Shown piece by piece: positions 11,314 to 18,610 of a stretch of DNA of 34,591 bases. The notes beneath the pieces were generated by a model. It was not told where the DNA came from, made no database searches, and saw only the letters and a list, made by a program, of their open reading frames with translations. Numbering within the stretch: the stretch's first letter is position 1; the number at the start of each line of letters is the position of its first letter. The DNA is from a virus: IMG/VR virus record IMGVR_UViG_3300046167_000083, positions 1 through 34,591 of that record; one strand, written 5' to 3'. The position numbers were made by a program, and so were the translations under genes.

Positions 11314-11691
11314 ATGACAGTAACAACAGTAGAAGGCGTAGTTAACTTCAGCAACCTAACAGCACACGACGTGTTCAATGGTCAATCAACTGGAGCCTAC
11401 TCCATGACGGTCACATTGTCAGAAGAAGACGCAGCAGAGCTTGCAGCCAACGGTGTTAAGATCAAGGACTACCAAGGCAACAAGCAACGCAAGTTCAAGT
11501 CCAAGTATGAGATCAAGCGTTTTGATGCTGACGGTAACGCCTACACCGGAGAAGTCCCATACAACTCCAAAGTCCGCCTGAAGTACAAGCTGGGTCAGCC
11601 TCACCCAGTGCATGGCGTAGCAACCTACCTTGAGGCGGTCAAAGTACTAGAAGAAGCAGAGATTGCCGTAGGCGATGCCGCAGACTTCTAA
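11314..11691 (+). CDS. Single-stranded DNA-binding protein (T7 gp2.5-like role)
   Basis: A 125-residue protein, half the size of T7 gp2.5. It starts MTVTTVEGVVNFSNLTAHDV; the motif YSMTVTLSEEDAAELAANGV and the basic stretch YQGNKQRKFKSKYEIKR fit an OB-fold ssDNA binder of marine podoviruses. The end is acidic and finishes in Phe (EEAEIAVGDAADF), the hallmark by which gp2.5 contacts polymerase and helicase. It is the first gene after a strong promoter and overlaps the primase-helicase start by 17 nt. No direct homology search was possible, so the name rests on context, tail and composition. Confidence 0.75.
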   Translation: MTVTTVEGVVNFSNLTAHDVFNGQSTGAYSMTVTLSEEDAAELAANGVKIKDYQGNKQRKFKSKYEIKRFDADGNAYTGEVPYNSKVRLKYKLGQPHPVHGVATYLEAVKVLEEAEIAVGDAADF

Positions 11692-13282
11692 GTTCCTAAG
11701 GCACGAGAGTTGTCCGGAGTGTGGTTCTTCGGACGCTCTCGCTATCTACAGCGATGGCGGTCAGCACTGCTTTAGCTGTCAGCATCACGTTCACGGTGGA
11801 GACCAAGGCATGACCTCAGAATTACCCAAGGCCAAGCCCCTTAATTTCAAGGGAGTGGTCTCAAGCATACCCCAACGGCGCATATCTCAGGACACCTGTG
11901 GGCGCTACGGAGTCACCGTTGAGTACACCTCCACAGGTGAAATAGACAGACACTACTACCCCTACTACGACATGTCTACGGGTGACCTGTGCGCGGCAAA
12001 GGTACGCGAGGTTCAGACCAAAGGGTTCATGTCAATGGGGGACGTAAGCAACGTCGGCTTCTTCGGACAACAGCAGTGCAACCGGAACACCTACATAACG
12101 ATTACTGAGGGCGAATTGGACGCCTTGGCAATCTATGAGATGTCAGGTAAGCAGTGGGACGTGGTTTCACTTCGGTCGGGCGCAGGTAATGCCGCCAAGG
12201 AGATCAAGGCCCAGCTAGAGTGGCTCGAAGGGTACGACACGGTAGTCCTCTGCTTTGACAATGACAAGGCAGGAGAAGAAGCAGTAGAGCAGGTCAAGGA
12301 CCTCTTTAGCCCTGACAAGCTGAAGATCTGTAAGCTACCCCTGAAGGACGCCAGTGACATGCTCATGGCAAACAGGGTCAAGGACTTTACGCAACACTGG
12401 TGGAATTCCAAAGTCTATCGTCCTGACGGTATCGTCGCTGGTACTGACACATGGGACAAGCTGGTAGAAAAGAGGAATGTCAAGTCCATCCCGTACCCTT
12501 GGGAGGGCCTCAATCATATAACTAGGGGGCATAGACCTTATGAACTCGTCACGATCACTAGCGGCAGTGGTATGGGAAAGTCCCAATTTATCAGAGAAAT
12601 TGAGTACGATCTTCTACGCCGATGCGAAGGCAATATTGGAGTCTTGGCGCTTGAGGAAGATCTGGCCCGAACAACGCTTGGTATCATGTCGGTGGCGGCA
12701 AACAGGCCTCTACACTTGGAAGAGGACACGCCTGTGGACCAACTACGACCGTTTTGGGAGAGCACACTGGGAACAGGACGTTACTACCTTTTCGACCATT
12801 GGGGGTCAACTTCAGCGGATAACCTCCTCGCCCGTGTTCGCTATATGGCAAAAGCGCTTGACTGCAGGTACGTCATACTGGACCACCTGTCAATCGTCGT
12901 GTCTTCCCAAGAGTCAGGAGACGAGCGAAAAGCAATAGACGAGATCATGACTAAGCTTCGGACCTTGGTGGCAGAGACAGGCGTTTGTCTGTTCCTCGTG
13001 TCACACCTCCGACGATCCCAAGGTAAAGCACACGAGGACGGTGCTCAGATATCTTTGGGTGAACTCAGAGGGTCTCAGGCAATCGCTCAGTTGTCAGACA
13101 TCGTCATCGGCATGGAACGGGATCAGCAACACGAGAACGAGGACGTACGTAATACAACCACGGTTAGGGTTCTCAAGAATAGGTACACCGGAGAAACTGG
13201 ACCTGCCTGTTGGTTAGCCTATGACCGTGCCACGGGTCGCCTGTCGGAAGTACCTAATCCACACATAGGGGACGACTTTTGA
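11675..13282 (+). CDS. Bifunctional DNA primase-helicase (T7 gp4-like)
   Basis: A 535-residue enzyme that unwinds DNA and makes primers at the fork. A zinc finger holds C13, C16, C32 and C35 (CPEC...CFSC). The Toprim primase domain shows EGELDA at 145-150 and FDNDKAG at 194-200. The RecA-like helicase has Walker A GSGMGKS at 297-303, Walker B near YVILDHLSIV, and the block LVSHLRRSQGK...LGELRGSQAIAQLSD, which closely follows T7 gp4. The C-terminus ends acidic-Phe (HIGDDF), as in gp4, where the tail contacts polymerase. The start lies inside the preceding gene and the stop overlaps the polymerase start. Confidence 0.95.
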   Translation: MPQTSKFLRHESCPECGSSDALAIYSDGGQHCFSCQHHVHGGDQGMTSELPKAKPLNFKGVVSSIPQRRISQDTCGRYGVTVEYTSTGEIDRHYYPYYDMSTGDLCAAKVREVQTKGFMSMGDVSNVGFFGQQQCNRNTYITITEGELDALAIYEMSGKQWDVVSLRSGAGNAAKEIKAQLEWLEGYDTVVLCFDNDKAGEEAVEQVKDLFSPDKLKICKLPLKDASDMLMANRVKDFTQHWWNSKVYRPDGIVAGTDTWDKLVEKRNVKSIPYPWEGLNHITRGHRPYELVTITSGSGMGKSQFIREIEYDLLRRCEGNIGVLALEEDLARTTLGIMSVAANRPLHLEEDTPVDQLRPFWESTLGTGRYYLFDHWGSTSADNLLARVRYMAKALDCRYVILDHLSIVVSSQESGDERKAIDEIMTKLRTLVAETGVCLFLVSHLRRSQGKAHEDGAQISLGELRGSQAIAQLSDIVIGMERDQQHENEDVRNTTTVRVLKNRYTGETGPACWLAYDRATGRLSEVPNPHIGDDF

Positions 13283-14910
13283 TCTACCTTGACTTGGAAG
13301 CCAACGGCCTGACTCCTGACACCATTTGGTGTGTCGTAACACGGGAAAAGGGAGTAAGCACTGTGCACACTACCCCAGACACCCTCTGTAAGGCTCTAGA
13401 AGGCTCTGTGAGCGTCTGTGGGCACAACCTGATAGGTTATGACCTTCCAGTGCTAGAACGTCTCTGGGGGCTTTCTGTGGCTCCTGAGCGCATAGTGGAC
13501 ACACTGGTGTTGTCACGTCTGTTTGACCCAAGCAGACAGGGTGGACACTCGTTGAGAGCTTGGGGTGAAACATTGGGCTTCCCAAAGGGTGACCATAACG
13601 ACTGGTCTAGGTTGTCACAGGAGATGATCGACTACTGCATACAGGACGTAGCAGTTACAGAAGCAGTGCACAAGAGTCTGACCAGAGACATGTCTGCGTT
13701 TGACCCTGAGTCAATCAAGCTGGAACACAAGGTGCAGTACATAGTCCAGCAACAGGAGCGCAACGGTTGGGTCTTGGACCAGAAACTGGCGCGTGAACTA
13801 TTAGCAACATTCAAGGAGAGAATGAATGAAATTGAAGAGGAATTGCAGAAGAAGTTTCCTCCGATTGTACACGAGAGGTGGTCTGAGAAAACTGGTAAGC
13901 GTCTCAAGGACAAAGTTGAGATCTTCAATGTCGGATCTAGACAACAGATTGCGCGTAGGCTATCGACGCTTGGTGTGGTCTTTGACAAAGTTACGGAGAA
14001 AGGCAACCCCATCGTTGATGAGGCTGTACTAGACACCATTGACCTGCCAGAGGCTAAGGCCGTTAGTGAGTACTTGATGCTACAAAAGAGATATGCACAG
14101 GTCCATTCATGGTTAGAGCACTTGCAGGACGACGGTAGAGTTCATGGTCGTGTCATTAGCAACGGCGCAGTCACTGGACGCATGACCCACCAGAGTCCCA
14201 ACATGGCCCAAGTCCCAGCAAGCTACAGCCCCTACGGGCACGAGTGTCGCTCCTGCTGGACTGTACCTGAAGGGAAGAAGCTAGTAGGTTTCGACGCTAG
14301 TGGCCTTGAGCTACGAATGTTGGCGCACTACATGAACGACAAGGAGTTTACCAATGTCCTCCTCACCGAAGACATTCACACCAGAAACCAAATGGCTGCA
14401 GGGCTTGAAACAAGACCTCAAGCTAAGACTTTCATCTACGCTTTCCTATACGGAGCAGGAGATGCAAAAATCGGAACTATCGTTGGCGGAAGCGCAAAAG
14501 ACGGCGCACATCTTAAGCGACGATTTCTATCAAATACACCTGCTCTTGAAAGTCTACGAGAACGCGTTACTAGAGCTTCTGGGAGAGGCTATCTCACAGG
14601 ACTTGATGGTAGAAGACTTAGAGTTAGATCTGAACATGCTGCATTGAATACGTTGTTGCAGGCGGCAGGAGCCATCGTGATGAAACAGGCCCTAGTCATA
14701 CTGGACGACTACGCAACGCAGTGGAAACTCGACTACAACTTTATAGGAAACATACATGATGAGGTACAATCGGAGGTGGTTGCAGACCAAGCAGAGAAGT
14801 ACGGCTGGCTTGCAGTCGAATGCCTCAAGGCGGCAGGGGTTCACTTTAACCTCAGATGCCCCCTTGACGGAGAATTCCAAATCGGAACAACGTGGGCAGA
14901 AACCCACTGA
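13279..14910 (+). CDS. DNA polymerase, family A, T7 type, short form
   Basis: A 543-residue replicative polymerase. The TTG start at 13279 is supported by AGGGGA upstream and by the exonuclease motif that begins at residue 2. The 3'-5' exonuclease has D5/E7 (YLDLEANG), N50/D55 and Y119-D123. Polymerase motif A is DASGLELR (339-346), the O-helix is R379-K383-Y387-Y391, and motif C is HDE in IHDEVQSEV near residue 490. Tyr387 corresponds to T7 Tyr526 (E. coli Phe762). T7 polymerase has 704 residues; here the segment holding the thioredoxin-binding insertion is reduced to about 20 residues (near 203-222). Confidence 0.95.
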   Translation: MIYLDLEANGLTPDTIWCVVTREKGVSTVHTTPDTLCKALEGSVSVCGHNLIGYDLPVLERLWGLSVAPERIVDTLVLSRLFDPSRQGGHSLRAWGETLGFPKGDHNDWSRLSQEMIDYCIQDVAVTEAVHKSLTRDMSAFDPESIKLEHKVQYIVQQQERNGWVLDQKLARELLATFKERMNEIEEELQKKFPPIVHERWSEKTGKRLKDKVEIFNVGSRQQIARRLSTLGVVFDKVTEKGNPIVDEAVLDTIDLPEAKAVSEYLMLQKRYAQVHSWLEHLQDDGRVHGRVISNGAVTGRMTHQSPNMAQVPASYSPYGHECRSCWTVPEGKKLVGFDASGLELRMLAHYMNDKEFTNVLLTEDIHTRNQMAAGLETRPQAKTFIYAFLYGAGDAKIGTIVGGSAKDGAHLKRRFLSNTPALESLRERVTRASGRGYLTGLDGRRLRVRSEHAALNTLLQAAGAIVMKQALVILDDYATQWKLDYNFIGNIHDEVQSEVVADQAEKYGWLAVECLKAAGVHFNLRCPLDGEFQIGTTWAETH

Positions 14911-14919
14911 GGCTAACGT

Positions 14920-15786
14920 ATGAAGAACGTGTACACACTAGTGTCGGACATCTACAAACTGATGGAGACGAAAGAAGTAGCAGAAGGTGTGGACCTAGAG
15001 TCTGCTATTGATCTCTTCGGAGAGAACGTCAAGGACCTCATGCGTAACGAGTTTGGTGGACGTAAGCGTGACGGACGTAAGCTACGCATGTCTAACATCG
15101 GACGTGAGGACCGCTACTTATGGAACGTCTACAACGACGTAGAAAAGTCCGATGAGATCCAAGGCCATACCTATGTCAAGTTCCTCTACGGCCACCTCAT
15201 TGAGGAGATGCTACTGTTTCTAACTAGAGCCGCAGGTCATGAGGTAACGGATGAACAAAAGAAATGTGAAGTTAACGGTATTACAGGTTCGATGGACTGT
15301 AAAATCGACGGTATTGTTACTGACGTTAAAAGCACTTCAACTTATGGGTTTAAAAAATTCAAAGACGGTTCACTGGCTTATGACGACCCATTTGGATACG
15401 TGGCTCAAATTAAAGGATACGCGTATTCAGAAGGTGCTACTAAATTTGGATGGTTAGCAATGGACAAACAGAATGGTCACCTCACGTACCTCATGTACGA
15501 CGAGGAGGACACTCAGGCTCCTGTCTATGACCTAATCAGCTATGACATCAAGGAGCGCATTGAACACGTAAAAAAGCTAGTGGAGCATCCAACCCCGCCC
15601 GACGTATGCTACGGCACTATCGACGATGGAAAGAGTGGGAACCAAAAACTCGCCGTCGGATGCTCCTACTGCTCCTACAAAAAGGTTTGTTGGCCTACCA
15701 TTCGCGCCTTCGCCTATTCCTCAGGTCCCCGTTATTTAACAGAGGTGCATAATGAGCCGAAAGTCCAAGAAATCACGATTTCGTAG
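14920..15786 (+). CDS. Cas4/RecB-like PD-(D/E)XK exonuclease
   Basis: A 288-residue nuclease likely acting in recombination or host DNA breakdown, perhaps in place of T7 gp6. Motifs in order are GHLIEE (H92, E95), GSMD with D126, DVK (D135, K137) and QxxGY from Q163. Four cysteines (C230, C248, C251, C257) match the spacing of the iron-sulfur cluster in Cas4/AddB-type nucleases. A middle stretch (about 15240-15480) is visibly more AT-rich than the rest. It follows polymerase by 9 nt, and its 3' end overlaps the next nuclease gene by 35 nt. Confidence 0.85.
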   Translation: MKNVYTLVSDIYKLMETKEVAEGVDLESAIDLFGENVKDLMRNEFGGRKRDGRKLRMSNIGREDRYLWNVYNDVEKSDEIQGHTYVKFLYGHLIEEMLLFLTRAAGHEVTDEQKKCEVNGITGSMDCKIDGIVTDVKSTSTYGFKKFKDGSLAYDDPFGYVAQIKGYAYSEGATKFGWLAMDKQNGHLTYLMYDEEDTQAPVYDLISYDIKERIEHVKKLVEHPTPPDVCYGTIDDGKSGNQKLAVGCSYCSYKKVCWPTIRAFAYSSGPRYLTEVHNEPKVQEITIS

Positions 15787-16141
15787 CACGTTTGAAGACG
15801 ATGTCAGCAAAGTACTAAAGGAGTTTGACTATGAGCCTTTCACTATCCCCTACACTATTTCTAGGTCTTATCGTCCTGATTTTGTCGATAGCAGCGGTTT
15901 ATCTCTTGTTGAATGCAAAGGATATTTCAGAGACGGAGATACGAAAAAATATACGAGCATCAGGGACTCACTCCCCGAAGGACAAGAGTTAGTCTTTGTT
16001 CTCATGCAACCGAACAAGAAGATTCGGAAGGGGGCTAAGATGACTATGTCAGAATGGTGTGACAAAGAGGGAATTTTATGGTATACTATAGAGACACTAC
16101 AGGAGTTGATTGACCATGTCGCTAACACTAGAGGAAGTTAA
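15752..16141 (+). CDS. Endonuclease I-like Holliday junction resolvase (T7 gp3-like)
   Basis: A 129-residue junction-cutting endonuclease that in T7 resolves branched DNA before packaging and helps degrade host DNA. The fold signature is RFRSTFEDDVSKVLKE (E15), SRSYRPDF (D43) and VECKG (E54, K56), aligning with the T7 catalytic set E20, D55, E65 and K67. The later block KGAKMTMSEWCDKEGILW matches the C-terminal part of the family. Length is close to T7 gp3 (149). It overlaps genes on both sides, so it is translated with them. Confidence 0.9.
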   Translation: MSRKSKKSRFRSTFEDDVSKVLKEFDYEPFTIPYTISRSYRPDFVDSSGLSLVECKGYFRDGDTKKYTSIRDSLPEGQELVFVLMQPNKKIRKGAKMTMSEWCDKEGILWYTIETLQELIDHVANTRGS

Positions 16142-16292
16142 GGAACGCCTCTTGAAAACCTTTGACCCAGATGACCTGCTGGAGGCCCTACAGATAACCT
16201 CAGAAGAGATGCTGGACAGGTTTGAGGACAAGCTAATCAACAGACTAGATGTGTTTGAACAAGAGCTAGAGGAGGAAGAAAATGAGTATTGA
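16116..16292 (+). CDS. Acidic small protein, 58 residues
   Basis: I choose the ATG at 16116 (MSLTLEEVKERLLKTFDPDD), with AGGAG about 11 nt upstream; an in-frame TTG lies 6 nt before it. The product is helical and very acidic, ending VFEQELEEEENEY, with coiled-coil tendency. Similar short acidic proteins occur among replication genes of marine podoviruses, with no known role. It overlaps the resolvase by 26 nt and the next gene by 11 nt. Confidence 0.65.
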   Translation: MSLTLEEVKERLLKTFDPDDLLEALQITSEEMLDRFEDKLINRLDVFEQELEEEENEY

Positions 16293-16560
16293 CGATGCGA
16301 CTCCTGCAGAGTGGGACGGGATTTCTATACTGAAGAAGACGAAGAAGGTAGATCCTGTGGAGCAACCTGACCACTACAACAAAGGATCAATCGAAGCTAT
16401 CGAAGCAATCAAAGCGTCCATGCCTGAACATGAGTTCAACGGTTATCTCAAGGGTAACGCACTAAAGTACCTCTGGCGCTATGACTACAAAGGTAAACCA
16501 GTAGAGGATCTACGGAAGTGTCGCTGGTACATCGAACGACTAATTAAGGAACTAAATTAA
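16282..16560 (+). CDS. DUF3310 protein
   Basis: A 92-residue protein with the DUF3310 signature: PDHYNKG (29-35), GYLKGNALKYLWRY (54-67) and KGKPVEDLRKCRWYI (70-84). The family is common in phages, is sometimes annotated as a nucleotide kinase, and has no proven activity. Its stop and the RNR start overlap (TAATG at 16558-16562), which fits a role linked to nucleotide metabolism. GGAGGAAGAAA upstream is a strong ribosome site. Confidence 0.85.
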   Translation: MSIDDATPAEWDGISILKKTKKVDPVEQPDHYNKGSIEAIEAIKASMPEHEFNGYLKGNALKYLWRYDYKGKPVEDLRKCRWYIERLIKELN

Positions 16561-18431
16561 TGGACGCATATCAACAGTACATACACAAGTCACGCTACGC
16601 TCGTTACCTGCCAGAGGAACAGCGGCGGGAGACTTGGGAAGAAACAATTGACCGTTACTTAAGCTTCTGGATTGAGAAGGATAAGCTAACACTAGAGCAG
16701 GCTAACGGTATCTTTGCAGACATCCATGACATGGGCGTTATGCCCTCCATGCGAGCACTCATGACTGCCGGAGAAGCACTAGACCGTGACAATGTAGCTG
16801 GGTTTAACTGCTCCTACATGCCTATCGACCACCCTAAAGCATTTGACGAAATGATGTACGTTCTCATGTGTGGCACTGGAGTAGGCTTTAGTGTAGAACG
16901 TCAGTACGTAACAAAATTACCAGAAGTAGCAGAGGAATTCCATGATACCGATACCGTTATACATGTCGCCGACAGCAAAATTGGATGGGCTAAAGCTTAC
17001 CGGGAACTTGTTAGCTTGTTGTATTCAGGCCAACTTCCGAAATGGGACGTGTCTGGAGTACGACTTGCAGGGGCAACCCTTAAGACCTTCGGAGGTAGAG
17101 CATCTGGTCCAGAACCTCTTGTCGATTTGTTCAACTTCACAGTCAGCGTCTTTCGGGAAGCTGCTGGACGTAAACTTAGCTCCATTGAGTGCCACGATAT
17201 CTGCTGTAAGATTGCACAGATCGTCGTTGTCGGAGGTGTACGCAGGTCCGCTCTCATCAGTCTGTCTAACCTCACTGACGATAGACTCCGACGATGCAAG
17301 TCAGGCCAATGGTGGCAAGATAATCCTCAACGGGGACTAGCTAACAACAGCGCGTGTTACACAGAGAAGCCAGACTTTGAGGCGTTTTTAAATGAGTGGA
17401 AAAGTTTATACGAGTCCCGCTCCGGAGAACGAGGAATGTTCTCTAGAGTCGCAAGTCAAAAGCAAGCTGCAAAGAACGAGCGACGAGATGCTACCTATGA
17501 TTTTGGAACTAATCCATGCTCAGAGATCATCCTCAGGCCCTACCAGTTCTGTAATCTATCGGAAGTTGTTGTCAGGGCAGGAGATACGTTGTCAGACCTT
17601 AAACGAAAAGTACGTGTTGCGGCTATCCTTGGGTCTCTTCAGGCTACGCTAACCGACTTCCGCTACTTACGTAAAGTATGGCAGAAGAACACAGAAGAAG
17701 AAGCACTGCTAGGTGTATCACTAACAGGCATCATGGACCACGCCGTGTTGTCAGGGAGGGAAGACCGTGAAAAACTTAAAGATTGGCTCGTGGCTCTCAA
17801 AGAGGAGGCGATTAGTACTAATAAGGAATGGGCTACTAAGCTTGGTATTAATATTAGCACTGCCATCACTGCTGTTAAACCTTCCGGTACTGTTAGTCAG
17901 TTGGTTGATTCTGCTTCTGGCATCCACCCTAGATACTCAGATCAATACATTAGACGAGTTAGAGCAGATGCAAGAGACCCGCTCTGTCAAGTCCTTGAGG
18001 CAGCAGGAGTGCCCGTAGAGGACGACGTAATGTCACCCACTACCAAGGTATTCTCCTTCCCCATAAAGTCGCCTGAGGGGGCTGTGGTGGCCTCTGAGAT
18101 GGGTGCTATGGAGCAGCTTGAGCTTTGGGAGATCTATCAGGACTTCTGGTGTGAACATAAGCCGTCAATGACGTGTTACTACCGTGACGACGAGTTCCTT
18201 GAGGTGGGTCAGTGGTTGTACAACAAGTTCGACAAGATCAGTGGCGTAAGCTTCCTACCCTATTCAGAGCATACGTACCAACAGGCTCCTTATGAACCTA
18301 TTGATCTGGAGACGTTTGAGAAGTTGAAGGAGGAGTTTCCTGAGACCATCGACTGGAACATCTCTGAGAACTCTGACATGACTGAAGGGTCGCAACAGTT
18401 GGCTTGTACAGGAAACAACTGCGAGTTGTAA
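16560..18431 (+). CDS. nrdJ: Class II (B12-dependent) ribonucleotide reductase
   Basis: A 623-residue enzyme that turns ribonucleotides into deoxyribonucleotides using adenosylcobalamin. The active-site set resembles monomeric RTPR: redox cysteines C84 (GFNCSY) and C331 (QFCNLSE), with N318, C320 and E322 in TNPCSEI for radical chemistry. The C-terminal shuttle pair is C616/C621 (CTGNNC), just before the end. Conserved GTGVGFSVER and KPSGTVSQLVDSASGIHP are intact. It is shorter than Lactobacillus RTPR (739) but complete in catalytic parts. It ends the replication block and is followed by a hairpin. Its need for cobalamin implies a host that makes or imports B12. Confidence 0.95.
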   Translation: MDAYQQYIHKSRYARYLPEEQRRETWEETIDRYLSFWIEKDKLTLEQANGIFADIHDMGVMPSMRALMTAGEALDRDNVAGFNCSYMPIDHPKAFDEMMYVLMCGTGVGFSVERQYVTKLPEVAEEFHDTDTVIHVADSKIGWAKAYRELVSLLYSGQLPKWDVSGVRLAGATLKTFGGRASGPEPLVDLFNFTVSVFREAAGRKLSSIECHDICCKIAQIVVVGGVRRSALISLSNLTDDRLRRCKSGQWWQDNPQRGLANNSACYTEKPDFEAFLNEWKSLYESRSGERGMFSRVASQKQAAKNERRDATYDFGTNPCSEIILRPYQFCNLSEVVVRAGDTLSDLKRKVRVAAILGSLQATLTDFRYLRKVWQKNTEEEALLGVSLTGIMDHAVLSGREDREKLKDWLVALKEEAISTNKEWATKLGINISTAITAVKPSGTVSQLVDSASGIHPRYSDQYIRRVRADARDPLCQVLEAAGVPVEDDVMSPTTKVFSFPIKSPEGAVVASEMGAMEQLELWEIYQDFWCEHKPSMTCYYRDDEFLEVGQWLYNKFDKISGVSFLPYSEHTYQQAPYEPIDLETFEKLKEEFPETIDWNISENSDMTEGSQQLACTGNNCEL

Positions 18432-18437
18432 ACAAAA

Positions 18438-18455
18438 GGGGGCCTTAGTGCCCCC
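18438..18455. terminator. Bidirectional terminator between convergent arms
   Basis: A perfect 6-bp GC stem, GGGGGC (18438-18443) and GCCCCC (18450-18455), has a 6-nt loop. On the minus strand it is followed by TTTTGTTT, a good U-tract for ending late transcripts; on the plus strand only by GTATTTACTTA, a weak one. So it should stop the late arm well and the early arm only partly. Confidence 0.75.
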
Positions 18456-18475
18456 GTATTTACTTAGGTTAGATT

Positions 18476-18610
18476 ATGAACATCAAACGTGACATTGAGA
18501 TCCGCATTAGAGTACTTGAGAACAAACTACAAAGGTCTATACCTGCTGCTCGCAACAACGAGATCAGAGGTGAGATCATGGGTCTGAAGTGGGTGCTAGA
18601 ACGTCTCTAG
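18476..18610 (+). CDS. Helical micro-protein after the reductase, 44 residues
   Basis: ATG at 18476 to TAG at 18610. The product (MNIKRDIEIRIRVLENKLQR, then RNNEIRGEIMGLKWVLERL) is one charged amphipathic helix with heptad-like spacing. The upstream ribosome site is poor (TTAGGTTAG). It lies beyond the hairpin at 18438-18455, so it depends on readthrough on the plus strand. Its stop overlaps the stop of the convergent late gene through the palindrome CTAG. Coding looks real from its composition, but the function is unknown. Confidence 0.55.
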   Translation: MNIKRDIEIRIRVLENKLQRSIPAARNNEIRGEIMGLKWVLERL

